From Candidatus Methanoperedens sp. (GTDB lineage: Archaea; Halobacteriota; Methanosarcinia; Methanosarcinales; Methanoperedenaceae): a DNA stretch of 56,702 bases. The notes below the pieces were generated by a model. The model did no database searches and was not told the origin of the DNA. It saw only the letters and a list, made by a program, of their open reading frames with translations. The position numbers were made by a program, and so were the translations under genes. Each line of letters opens with the position of its first letter. The stretch's first letter is position 1. This document shows positions 8,621 to 18,200 of the stretch, in pieces. Location of the stretch: the NCBI GenBank assembly GCA_026552835.1, contig JAPMTY010000090.1:1-56702 (forward strand). The letters run 5' to 3'.

Positions 8621-9883
8621 TTAATTGTGTCTCTTTCGGATTAAAACCAATATCAACAATACAACTACTGGAAATTCAAAACCGGGGGTTTTCTTTGTTG
8701 CTGTTGGCGTGACTGTCGGACTCAGTGCCGGAGTAGTTGTTGTTTCCTTTGCAGTTGTTGCAGGGGTGGCCTGTGTCGCCTGGATAGCTGCTCCTGAATA
8801 GGCATAGACAACTCCGCTGTGAGTCACTGCATACAGCATATTCCCGGATATGGCTGGTGATGTTATGTAATCCTTGTCGTTCTGCCCTGTTGAATTCCTC
8901 CAGAGAAGTTTCCCTGTATTCGCATCAAGACCATAAACGAGATTATTCCTTGAACCGAAATAAACGACATCGTTTGAAATAGCAGGCGAGGAATCTACAT
9001 AACCAGCCGTCTGTGACTTCCATTTCAGGTTTCCTGTCATGGCATCTATGGCGTACATGCTGGAATCTCTTGAACCTGCAAAAATCGTCCCGTCCTTATA
9101 AGATGGTGATGACTGGACATTGCTGCCGGTTGAATATTTCCATTTCAAAGCGCCATTTGTTGTATTCAGGGCATAAATATCCCCGTCATTTGAACCCACA
9201 AATACGCTCCCAGCTGCAATAAGCGGTGAGGATATGATATCGCTTATGCCTGTGTCATAACGCCATTTTTCTTTTCTGGTAACGGTATCTATGGCGATTA
9301 TTAATCCACCATCGCTCCCGAAGACGAATATACCGTCTGCCATGGCTGGCGATGATTCGATTACTTTTCCGGTAAGTATCTCCCACGAAGGTTCACCACT
9401 CTGGACATCAAATGCATAAAATGAGCCGTCTTTTGAACCCGTGTATGCCAGGTTGTTTATTACGATTGAGGAAGCTGTATACCCATTTGTGGCGTTTTTA
9501 TATATCCACTTCATTGCGCCATCTCTTATATCCATGGCATAGAATCGATTGTCGTCCGCACCGACATACAGTACCCCATCTGCAACTGCAGGAGCGGATT
9601 TTACAAAACCGTTTGTATGGGTTCTCCAAAGTTCTCTTCCTGTTTTCGCATCTATAGCATGAATTCCGAAATTTGAACCCACGTAAAGGACATCATTGAC
9701 TATGACAGGGGAAGAATCCGAATCAAAGCTGAGGTCGAAAGTCCATGCAGCTGTTAGCGGCGGATTCACCGCATCGGTCGTATAACCCGAGTGCGACGCA
9801 TCTTTCTTAAACATACTCCAATCGGACGCAAGTGCAGGTGTGATTAGCAACAATGCCATCAATAAAAATATAAACTTTTTCAT
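8621..9883 (-). CDS. PQQ-repeat beta-propeller surface protein with PGF-CTERM tail
   Basis: A signal peptide (MKKFIFLLMALLLITPALA) precedes about eight repeats of the form LYVGSNFGIHAIDAKTGREL, the PQQ-enzyme / BamB-like propeller unit, covering residues about 22-360. Conserved Trp/Gly positions (LWR, LKWK) are kept, but I see no dehydrogenase active site, so a binding or scaffold role is more likely than PQQ catalysis. A Thr/Pro-rich linker (residues about 372-400) leads to KKTPGFEFPVVVLLILVLI plus a basic end, a PGF-CTERM signal of the type processed by archaeosortase A. It lies on the same strand as the LVIVD-propeller gene with a 182-base gap. Confidence 0.8.
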   Translation of the reverse strand: MKKFIFLLMALLLITPALASDWSMFKKDASHSGYTTDAVNPPLTAAWTFDLSFDSDSSPVIVNDVLYVGSNFGIHAIDAKTGRELWRTHTNGFVKSAPAVADGVLYVGADDNRFYAMDIRDGAMKWIYKNATNGYTASSIVINNLAYTGSKDGSFYAFDVQSGEPSWEILTGKVIESSPAMADGIFVFGSDGGLIIAIDTVTRKEKWRYDTGISDIISSPLIAAGSVFVGSNDGDIYALNTTNGALKWKYSTGSNVQSSPSYKDGTIFAGSRDSSMYAIDAMTGNLKWKSQTAGYVDSSPAISNDVVYFGSRNNLVYGLDANTGKLLWRNSTGQNDKDYITSPAISGNMLYAVTHSGVVYAYSGAAIQATQATPATTAKETTTTPALSPTVTPTATKKTPGFEFPVVVLLILVLIRKRHN

Positions 9884-9933
9884 ATCTACTATTCTCCTAT
9901 GGTTCGAACTGCTCCTCTTACTTTAACTCTTGA

Positions 9934-10950
9934 TTATAATTGTTTCAGTTTATGGCGCGCCAGTGTATGTGAAGGGTCCAATTCAAGGACTTTCCTGAAG
10001 CATGTGGTCGCTTCATCCTCATTTCCAAGTTCCTTGAGTGTCAATCCTTTTTCGTACCAGGCTCTGGTGTTATTTGGATTAATCTCGATTGATTTATCTA
10101 AAGCCCTTATCCCTTCATTTTTCCTGTCAAGTTCTTTCAGGATAATACCCTTTTCAAGCCACAACATTGAATTCCCGGGACTCACACTTATTGCTTTTTC
10201 ATATGCCGTAAGTGCAGTTTCGAATGCTTTTATGGCATCATAACGCCTGTCAAGCGCGGCAAGATCAGTACCTTTAAGCCCCCAGACCTTTGCTTTTCCA
10301 AACCATGCATTCCAGTTTGAGGGGTCAATCTTCAGCGCCCTTTCAAGCAAAACAAAACTTTCAGCATATTGCCTTCTCGTTCCAATGATCAATCCTTTGC
10401 GGGCAAGCGCCCCGGCATGGTTCGGTTCAAGCTCCAATACTTTTTCATACGCTGCGAGAGCATCCGCATCCTTTCCGGACCCGGAAAGAATTAATCCCTT
10501 CTCAAACCACATTTTGGAGTTGTTCGGATCCGATTCAAGCAGCTTTTCATATATTTTCAATGTTTCCGAATCCCTTTTCAATTCCCTGAGAATCATTGCT
10601 TTTTCATTTAACAGTTTTGTATTTGCCGGTTCGGATTCCAGTACTTTATCATAAGCTTCGAGCGCTTCATCCAGATTACCAAGGTTAACAAGAATAAAAC
10701 CCATTTCATGCCATGCTTTTTTATTATTGGGGTCAAGTTCTAAAATTGTCTTGTATGCATCATATGCAGGATTATATTGCTCAAGCGTCAGGTGTATCGA
10801 CGCTTTATCATACCAGGCTTTCAGATTTTTCGGATCAGCCTTCAGGATATTCCCATAAGATTCCAGGGCGCGATCATATTTTCCGGAACTTTTGAATTCT
10901 TCCGCTTCTTGCATTAAGTCCTTTTTCTTGAAAAAACCGCTCAGTTTCAT
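9934..10950 (-). CDS. TPR-repeat protein
   Basis: This 338-residue protein is built almost entirely of about nine tetratricopeptide repeats of 34 residues (for example AWYDKASIHLTLEQYNPAYD and YEKVLELEPNHAGALARKG). One irregular insertion lies near residues 225-245. It has no signal peptide or membrane segment, so it is a cytoplasmic protein-interaction scaffold. The partner is not evident. It is transcribed away from atwA across a 224-base spacer and lies 50 bases upstream of the PQQ-propeller gene on the same strand. Co-expression is possible but unproven. Confidence 0.85.
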   Translation of the reverse strand: MKLSGFFKKKDLMQEAEEFKSSGKYDRALESYGNILKADPKNLKAWYDKASIHLTLEQYNPAYDAYKTILELDPNNKKAWHEMGFILVNLGNLDEALEAYDKVLESEPANTKLLNEKAMILRELKRDSETLKIYEKLLESDPNNSKMWFEKGLILSGSGKDADALAAYEKVLELEPNHAGALARKGLIIGTRRQYAESFVLLERALKIDPSNWNAWFGKAKVWGLKGTDLAALDRRYDAIKAFETALTAYEKAISVSPGNSMLWLEKGIILKELDRKNEGIRALDKSIEINPNNTRAWYEKGLTLKELGNEDEATTCFRKVLELDPSHTLARHKLKQL

Positions 10951-11096
10951 GTATGTTTACCTCAGTCTCGAACCAATAAATCTATTGATTTTTCCTTTTT
11001 TAAAAGTGTTTTTTACTGGATAAATCTTTCTATAGCTGCATTGTGAAAAGGAATAAAATAAGGCGGTTTTACAAATCTGAAACGGTTCAACCAACA

Positions 11097-11108
11097 AGAA
11101 TATATAGA
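11097..11108 (+). promoter_or_regulatory. TATA box for atwA
   Basis: AGAATATATAGA lies about 70 bases upstream of the atwA ATG, predicting a start near 11130 and a leader of about 45 bases. A GGAG at 11163-11166 provides the ribosome-binding site eight bases before the ATG. Confidence 0.45.
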
Positions 11109-11174
11109 CGTTCAAACATTACGAAATCTACATTCCAATAATCATTAATTGTTGCATGTTTTGGAGAATCTTCA

Positions 11175-12887
11175 ATGCTGAAAGTTAATAACCTTGTTAA
11201 AGACTATGTAATCGACTCTGATACGATAAGAGTTCTGGACGGGCTGAGTTTCAATATCAAAGAGGGTGAAATCCTCGGGATAATCGGGAGAAGCGGGGGA
11301 GGTAAATCGACTATATTGAAAGTGTTACGCGGGATGGAGCCGTTCGTTGACGGTAGTTTTGAGCTCGACGGATTTACAATCAAACCCGACGCGACGCCAG
11401 CGGATATCAGGAAACTCCAGAAAATGACAGCCATTCACCTTCAGAGAAATTTCGGGTTGTGGTCCGGGGCTACATATGAAAACGTATTACGGCGTCTTTA
11501 TTCAGAAAGATTCGGATTCGAAGTCTTGCCTGAAAAAGATTCACCTTATTATGACGAATTGTACCAGGAAAGCATTGAGTACCTGAAACTTGTAAATCTT
11601 GAAGGGAAAGCGGAGCATTTCTCATCGGTGCTGAGCGGCGGGGAAAAGCAGAGATTGCTGATAGCACGGCAGCTTGCAGCAAAACCGCATCTTCTTCTTC
11701 TCGACGAACCCGCCACTATGACCTGCCCTGCAACAAAACAGGGAGTTCTCGACACGATAAAGAATGTGAACGAGAAATTAAAACTGAAGACCCTTGTAGT
11801 CTCACATCTTCCGGAAGTGCATTCGTATCTTGCCCACCGTGTGCTGTGGCTTGAGAACGGGAAAATAATTGAGGAAGGAGAGCCTGCGGATGTATTAAAG
11901 AAATTCCTTAAGAAAATGAAACCTGCAGTCCCGATGCCGGTGCGGAAATCCGATAAGACCGTGATAAAAGTCAGCAACATTTCAAAGAGATACTGGCTTA
12001 TCAGGCAGGGCGAAGTGCTTGACCTTGAGAATATTAGTATTGATTTCAAACAGGGTGAGATAGTTGCGCTCATAGGCCCGAGCGGAGCCGGAAAAACCAC
12101 GCTTCTTCATGCCATGGACGGGCTTACATACCCGGATGAAGGCGAGATAGAATTCCTTGTTGGTGATGACTGGGTTGAAATGTCCACATACACTCCAAAG
12201 AGAATGGAGGTAAGAAGGATGACAAGTATTATGTACCAGGAGTTCGCCCTTTCGCCGCATTCCACAATAAAACAGCAGCTTGCTTATAAACTGGGTGTAA
12301 AGGGACAGGATGTTATTGAAGCATCAAGAAAACGAGCCAAAGAACTCGGTATATCTGATAAGGACCTTGATGAACTCTATAAGATGACCGATACGCCTGA
12401 AGAGAACTCAAAGGAAGCCCTGGCAAAAATGGGTTATACACCAGCTATCCTCGGCGTACTCTTCCCCAGCTATCCGCTCACAGAAGTGATGAATTACGCA
12501 AAACCTGTCTTTGAGGCTGTGGATTTGCCATTGGGCGTCCTTGATGTCAAGCCATACCAGATAAGCGGCGGCGAGAATGTAAGAGCTGCCCTTGCGCTGG
12601 CGCTGTCTACAAAACCATCAGTACTTCTGCTGGATGAACCATTCGGCGACCTTGACCCCCAAACATTGAGGGACGTTGCAAATTCGCTTAAGAATATCAA
12701 CAGGACTTTCAATACCACCATTATATTCATCAGCCATCATGTGGATTTCATAAGGGAAGTCGCGCAGAGGGCGATTTTGATTGATAAAGGGCATATCGTT
12801 GCTGATGGAGAACCCAACAAAGTCTGCGATGAATTCATCAAAGCCAGTAATGCAAAATATCTTGATAAATGTCTTGAGGATTATTAA
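11175..12887 (+). CDS. atwA: Methyl-coenzyme M reductase component A2 homologue (double ABC ATPase)
   Basis: It contains two ABC-type ATPase domains in one soluble chain of 570 residues with no membrane segments. Domain 1 has Walker A GRSGGGKST (near residue 37), signature LSGGEKQR and Walker B LLLLDEPAT. Domain 2 has GPSGAGKTT (near 300), ISGGENVR and VLLLDEPFGDLDP. This arrangement and length match component A2 (AtwA), an ATP-dependent factor in reductive activation of methyl-coenzyme M reductase, known from methanogens and their methanotrophic relatives. The variable segment after the second Q-loop (residues about 375-440) is also typical of A2 proteins. No mcr genes lie in the window. Its presence is one of the strongest indications of a methane-metabolising archaeon. 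Confidence 0.85.
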   Translation: MLKVNNLVKDYVIDSDTIRVLDGLSFNIKEGEILGIIGRSGGGKSTILKVLRGMEPFVDGSFELDGFTIKPDATPADIRKLQKMTAIHLQRNFGLWSGATYENVLRRLYSERFGFEVLPEKDSPYYDELYQESIEYLKLVNLEGKAEHFSSVLSGGEKQRLLIARQLAAKPHLLLLDEPATMTCPATKQGVLDTIKNVNEKLKLKTLVVSHLPEVHSYLAHRVLWLENGKIIEEGEPADVLKKFLKKMKPAVPMPVRKSDKTVIKVSNISKRYWLIRQGEVLDLENISIDFKQGEIVALIGPSGAGKTTLLHAMDGLTYPDEGEIEFLVGDDWVEMSTYTPKRMEVRRMTSIMYQEFALSPHSTIKQQLAYKLGVKGQDVIEASRKRAKELGISDKDLDELYKMTDTPEENSKEALAKMGYTPAILGVLFPSYPLTEVMNYAKPVFEAVDLPLGVLDVKPYQISGGENVRAALALALSTKPSVLLLDEPFGDLDPQTLRDVANSLKNINRTFNTTIIFISHHVDFIREVAQRAILIDKGHIVADGEPNKVCDEFIKASNAKYLDKCLEDY

Positions 12888-12931
12888 AACAGGATTAACT
12901 ATTTGATGTTTTAAAGATATCTTCTGAAATA

Positions 12932-13831
12932 ATGGTTTCATCAAGAAAGTTAATAATATATTTTGCAACATTTTTTGTTTTGCTGTTCATAATAGCCGGA
13001 AGCCTTTTTTTGATTATGGGCGGAACGGATTTCGGGATATCAAAAAACAGGGTTGAAGTCATTTATGTCCAGGGAGTGATGATCACAGGCAGCGTCCCGG
13101 CAGGACTGGGTATCGCGGCTTCGGAAGACATTACAAAAAGCCTGAAAGATGCCTCAAATGATGACGGGGTAAAAGCAATCGTAATGCGGATAAACAGCCC
13201 TGGCGGGTCTCCCGCAGCGGCGGAAGAGATAGTGGGCGCAATGAAAAAGACCAAAAAACCCATTGTTGTTTCTATGGGCGATGTGGCAGCCAGTGCGGCA
13301 TATTATATCAGCGTCCCTGCCGACAGGATAATTGCCAACCCGGATACCATTACTGGCAGCATAGGAGTAATCTGGGAGTTCCAGAACAGGTCAAATTTCT
13401 ATTATAAAGACGGGACTGAGTTTTATATTGCGAAATCCGGCGCTTTTAAGGACATGGGCGGGGACTGGCGGGGACTGACCGACGAGGAAAAGAAATATGC
13501 AGACCAGGTAATTTCAGAAGCTTTCGGGCGTTTTGTACTTGAAGTGGCAACAGACCGGAAGATGACTTTGAGTAAAGTCAAAGACCTCGCGGATGGCCGG
13601 GTATACACAGGCGCAAAAGCTAAAGAATTGGGGCTTGTGGATGATTTCGGAAGTCTTGATGATGCAATCGACGTTGCTTCGAAGCTTGGAGGAATAGAAG
13701 GGACACCTGAAGTTACCTATGCCAACAAACCATCGCTTTCACAATTGCTGTTCGGAGGAAAAACAGACATCACCCAATTCACAAGCTATTTTTATGAGAG
13801 CCCTTACGGGAAGCTGCTCTCGATGTCTTAA
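12932..13831 (+). CDS. sppA: Signal peptide peptidase SppA (S49 family)
   Basis: This is a membrane-bound serine protease degrading residual signal peptides or membrane peptides. An N-terminal membrane segment (residues about 9-31) is followed by the S49 domain. The nucleophile is Ser121 in GDVAASAAYY and the general base Lys173 in SGAFKDMGG. The 52-residue separation equals that of the Ser/Lys dyad in Bacillus SppA. INSPGGSPAA and the C-terminal YTGAKAKELGLVD are family hallmarks. At 299 residues it is the short, single-domain form. It starts 44 bases after atwA, possibly as a read-through operon member, but no functional relation is evident. Confidence 0.9.
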   Translation: MVSSRKLIIYFATFFVLLFIIAGSLFLIMGGTDFGISKNRVEVIYVQGVMITGSVPAGLGIAASEDITKSLKDASNDDGVKAIVMRINSPGGSPAAAEEIVGAMKKTKKPIVVSMGDVAASAAYYISVPADRIIANPDTITGSIGVIWEFQNRSNFYYKDGTEFYIAKSGAFKDMGGDWRGLTDEEKKYADQVISEAFGRFVLEVATDRKMTLSKVKDLADGRVYTGAKAKELGLVDDFGSLDDAIDVASKLGGIEGTPEVTYANKPSLSQLLFGGKTDITQFTSYFYESPYGKLLSMS

Positions 13832-13864
13832 AGCTATTGACAAATACTTGATTTACCTTTCAAA

Positions 13865-14083
13865 GTGTCCAAAGGTGTATGTGGAAACTGCAATGAAGAG
13901 GCATATACTTGCGAAAGGCGAACTAATTGGCAAATGTGCAAGAAGGTGCATACAGGAATTGCCTTAAATTATTTCTTTAAACAATTGATATGGGTTAATG
14001 CGTTTAAGGTTCAGACTATGTATTCAAATATAATCGAAGAGCAGAGAGGCTTAAAATCAAAGAGTGAATTTTATCGTAAGTAA
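13865..14083 (+). CDS. Doubtful 72-aa ORF in the sppA-nop5 spacer
   Basis: The 310-base stretch between the convergent sppA and nop5 genes has only this weak candidate, beginning GTG at 13865. The first half is cysteine-rich (VCGNCNEEAYTCERR ... MCKKV), reminiscent of a small zinc ribbon, but the spacing is irregular and the C-terminal half has no recognisable pattern. No ribosome-binding site is visible. An overlapping frame (13719-13967) also encodes a Cys-rich peptide, so the cysteine content may be chance. It could be a remnant of a decayed gene. Confidence 0.2.
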   Translation: MSKGVCGNCNEEAYTCERRTNWQMCKKVHTGIALNYFFKQLIWVNAFKVQTMYSNIIEEQRGLKSKSEFYRK

Positions 14084-14141
14084 ATTGAATATCACCTGAA
14101 TAAATCTGAAGACAATATGAATAAGACCGAAGCCTTATAAT

Positions 14142-15047
14142 TCAATTTCGTGATTTCTTCTGCTGTTTCTTAATAGCTTCAACTTTCTTTTTCAGTACTT
14201 CTGGCAGCGTGTCATTTAGTTTTCCAGAATAAAAATCGCAGCGCGCGGCGAGTGAAATTTTTGAGGCGAGCGCCCTTGCTATCCTTCCGCGCTGCCACTT
14301 CGGCGCCGTGTTTACAAGCGGATGCCTGAAAATCAACCCGTGTTTTGGAGACGGCGCTTTCCCTTTTAAGTGTTTGAAAAGCGCATTACTCGCCCCGATT
14401 ACCTGCACCGTGCTTGAGGGCATCGAAGCCAGCCTTCCAAGACTTCCCGAAATGCTCAAAAGCCGCGCCCCGAGGATATGTCCTGCGATATTTGTAAGGT
14501 TCGGGGCAATTGCAGGCATGTTTTCCCTGATATGTTCTTCAATGGACTTTCGGGTATCATACAATCCAAGAAGCGAGGAAGCAAAATCCTGCATGATTTT
14601 TAAATCAGGATTGACTGAATTTTCTGTATCTTTTATCCCGATTATATGTTTTGCGAGTTCTTCACCTTTTAAGGGAGTTTCTTCAAAATTAAATATATAC
14701 CATTCCTTGAGTCTTTCTGCAAGGATATTCGAAGTTTCATCAAGGTCGTCTATAGCCTCGACAGCCGCTATTATCCGCCTGTCCGGTGTCGCTGCCTTTG
14801 TTATCCGGTTTCTTGCAAGTCCTATGCTTAACTCATGAAGCAGCCTGTCATACTCTGATCCTGAATCCGCAAAACCGTATTTTACTGCAAGGTCACGGAG
14901 GTTTGTACCTGCAACGCTGCCGCTCATTAAAAGCTGCTCCTGAGCGTTTTGTTTTATTAAATAATCAATGTTTTTTGGGGATAATTCCACATCGGTTATC
15001 CGGTCTTCATCGAGTGTGAAATTCCCGAACCATGTTTTTACTTGCAT
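14142..15047 (-). CDS. nop5: Archaeal Nop5 (C/D box sRNP core protein)
   Basis: This is a scaffold of the archaeal C/D box small ribonucleoprotein that guides 2'-O-methylation of rRNA and tRNA. It bridges L7Ae on the guide RNA and fibrillarin. The Nop domain occupies roughly residues 155-285 with the hallmark NLTNIAGHILGARLL, GSLGRLASMPSSTVQVIGA and KHGLIFRHP. The central helical (coiled-coil) part lies at about 100-155, and a lysine-rich tail ends the protein. At 301 residues it is on the short side, comparable with Archaeoglobus Nop5. In many archaea fibrillarin follows directly; here it does not, because the convergent sppA gene lies beyond. Confidence 0.92.
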   Translation of the reverse strand: MQVKTWFGNFTLDEDRITDVELSPKNIDYLIKQNAQEQLLMSGSVAGTNLRDLAVKYGFADSGSEYDRLLHELSIGLARNRITKAATPDRRIIAAVEAIDDLDETSNILAERLKEWYIFNFEETPLKGEELAKHIIGIKDTENSVNPDLKIMQDFASSLLGLYDTRKSIEEHIRENMPAIAPNLTNIAGHILGARLLSISGSLGRLASMPSSTVQVIGASNALFKHLKGKAPSPKHGLIFRHPLVNTAPKWQRGRIARALASKISLAARCDFYSGKLNDTLPEVLKKKVEAIKKQQKKSRN

Positions 15048-15187
15048 GTGCTAACCTTTTACTTTATAGTACTAAAATCTTTTAGCGGAATAGTTGCGGG
15101 AGATTCTGCGAGATGCGCCGTTCGCATAAATATTATAATCATAATTTATTATTTAGTATAATTATAATATTAGTGTTTTATGAAAAA

Positions 15188-15196
15188 TTATATATA
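15188..15196 (+). promoter_or_regulatory. TATA box of first surface-protein gene
   Basis: TTATATATA followed by ACCGTTATTGTC. The same block, TTATATATA then ACCATTATTGTC, recurs at 19404 before the second surface gene, showing a duplicated promoter. Transcription would start about 25 bases downstream. Confidence 0.55.
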
Positions 15197-15255
15197 CCGT
15201 TATTGTCATTAGTAGAATTGGTATATGGTATTATAATCCATCGAGGAGTACAGGG

Positions 15256-15271
15256 TGGTTTTATAAAACCA
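15256..15271 (+). promoter_or_regulatory. Perfect 16-bp palindrome in the 5' leader (copy 1)
   Basis: TGGTTTTATAAAACCA is its own reverse complement and lies just upstream of the GAGGAGG ribosome-binding site (15275-15281). It recurs exactly before the next surface gene (19463-19478). The upstream block ATAATCCATCG (15233-15243) is shared too. It may be an operator for a dimeric regulator or an RNA hairpin next to the ribosome-binding site. Confidence 0.5.
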
Positions 15272-15292
15272 TTTGAGGAGGAATTGATTATT

Positions 15293-18200
15293 ATGAGTAA
15301 AGAATCTATTAAATACATAGCACCTTTAGTGCTGGCACTACTGATTTTCGGGATGATGGCAGGAAGCGCGAGCGCGGCGCTAAATGTTACAATATCCAGC
15401 GCTAAAATAACAGCACCGAATAATATTACAATTGTGTTTGTTCCAAGCGATACTGGTAATCGTATCGTACAAGCTGATTTTAATGCATTTGCTGCTTTGA
15501 ATCTTACATCCGGCGGACCAAGAAACCTTGTATCTAATGGTTCATTTATTCCAGCAAATCCAACTACGGTTAATTTTACATTCGATGGCGCTCCTGTCGC
15601 TCCCAACGAAACAGCGACAATTAACGTTACTCATCTAGGTGATATCCAAGATAACGATGGTAAACCTTTAGATCCTTCAGCAAATCCAATACAAATAACA
15701 GATGGACAGGCACCAGGACTTACAAGAGTTTCAATCGCATCGAATAACACAAATACCAGTCTGGCAAATGTCGGCAATAATGTTACAATTAATTTTACAT
15801 CAAACGAATCAATTGCTACACCCACCGTTACAATAGATGGCAATCCAGCAGATTCGGTTTTCAATACAAGTAATAACTGGACTGCAACAAGACTCATGAA
15901 CGGCAGCGAACCACGGGGACTTGTAACGTTTACAATCGACTTCTCAGACCTGGCAGGCAATTCTGGAACACAGGTCACTGCAACAAACGATGGAAGCTTT
16001 GTTATTTTCGCAACCGGTCCATTAATGACAGCACTGCCTACCGGATATGGATCAATGTGCGGTGGTTATGCAAGCGACACCTGTCCATATTTTACCCTGA
16101 ACGTGATGGTGACCGATATCGGCTCTGGTGTTAATTACACAAATGTAACGGTAAACGTTTCAACATGGAATAACACAGGCTTTTTACTTATGAACCCAAA
16201 CGGGACCGCCGGGCCTAATCATAACTTCAGTTTAAATGTAACCGATGATAAAATTGTACGCGGCACATTCAATGCAACTGTAACAGCATACGATAATTTT
16301 AGCGTGTCTAATACCACAAATCTTTCTGTTGAAGCTCATAGGCAAGTGGGATTAGATGTCGTAGGATACAATTCATCCAAGAACTATCCCGCATATCCGA
16401 CATTTGTATCCATGTTCTATAATAACAGCCCTGTAGTAATAATAGTCAACACTACTGACTCAACATTAACATACACCAACATCACAGTTGATTTCGCAGC
16501 CGTTGACGGCAATACCACTCTTGTATGGAATAGTACAGGGGCTCCAATCGGGGACGGCAATAAAACCTATAGGCTTACCCACACGTTAGGCACAATCCTG
16601 CCTGGAAACGACGCGAAAACTGCGTGGGTAAATGCAACAGTTTCAATACCGGGCGGTGGAACTTTTATTATACCGCTAATGGCATTCCTTGTTGTGGTTC
16701 CAAACATGAATCCAATAAATATGGGCATGGGACTTGGAGGCGACACCACAAACTGGACTAATATACCGGATTACAGTAATGCTTATCTCACTTTTGAAGC
16801 AGTCAATGGCACAAGTAAAGTTGCCACGCTTAAATTTAATGAGCCTATAAACCTGACGAACTATACGACTGCTTTGAATCTTCGATACCTCGAAGAGAAG
16901 CTGATGATTGCCGGAACGTCCATAAATCTCAGCGGTGCGGCAGATGCGCTGATTGGGTTTAATAAATCTGCGAATCTCACCATATACAACCTGACTTCCT
17001 TCACAACAAGCCCTGCGATTTTCGCGGATGGCGTTTTGATAGCCTCGCCCGGCCAGTCTTCAGGCGGGGCGGCATCAAATATTAGCTGGAACCAGACGAA
17101 TCACGCCCTGACCCTGAACGTTTCTCACTGGACAAGTTATTCATGGGGAACTTTCGGTATTAATCTGACAAACACTTCCGTACTGAGCGTTACAACTAAT
17201 GCACCAACAAATGCCACATACACGTTTATCCTGCAAAATAACGGGACTCTGGCAGATACCTATAACCTGACAATCGATAATCCAAACAATGCAATTGCAG
17301 CCCTTACTCCCGGGAATATTACATTGGCACCAAATGGGACTCAAGTATATTCACTGAATGTTACCAGTGGTGCAAACGGCATATTCAAGGTAAACGTCAC
17401 AGCTACCTCGTTCAATTTCTCGAACAGGACAGCTTCAATCAATACCACAACAACCGTGACGGGAGCAACAAACGGCACGAACCTGGCCGCCATCTCAGTA
17501 TTACAGAAAACAACACATGCCGGCACTAATGCGACCTATACTCTCAGGCTGAAAAATAACGGGACTTCGACTGATACCTATACAATTAATGTGATAAATT
17601 CAACCAGAGCCTCAACGGCTGCGCTGAATATCTCATCGCCCTGGATGCTGGATGCAGGACAGAGCGTGATTTTCACATTGAACGTAACCAATGTCTCGTC
17701 AGGGATATTCCAGGTGAACGTTACAGCCAACTCTACAAATGACCCCGGCAAGGTAGGTTATATCAACACTACAACGACAGTGCCTATCGTAATTACCATC
17801 ACGAACCCGGCTAACAACAGTGTTAACGATACAGGCTTTGTCAATGTGACTGCAATACTGGATGCTAACGGTACAGCTATCCTGAACTGGAATGGCGTAA
17901 ATAATACGATGATGCCAAACACATCGCAGCCTGCGGGTACGATTTTCTCTATGAATATGACCGACCTCTTGAGCGGCAATCACAGCTTCAAGGTGTATGC
18001 AAACGACTCAAATGTTGTATTCAACGTCTCGGAAACAAGGATAGTGACAGTCAATAGAACAATCATTAACAACACCATTGGAACCATTATTAACTCCACG
18101 ACTTTCATCACTAACGCCACACTGAATATAACAGCGCCGGACGGAAACGTGACTGTCACAATCCCTGACGGCACAAATGCTTCAATAGGTGGTGTTGCCC

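Noticed and set aside
13719..13967. 82-aa Cys-containing ORF overlapping the sppA end
   Set aside because: Most of it overlaps sppA in another frame and the tail overlaps another weak ORF; no start signal.
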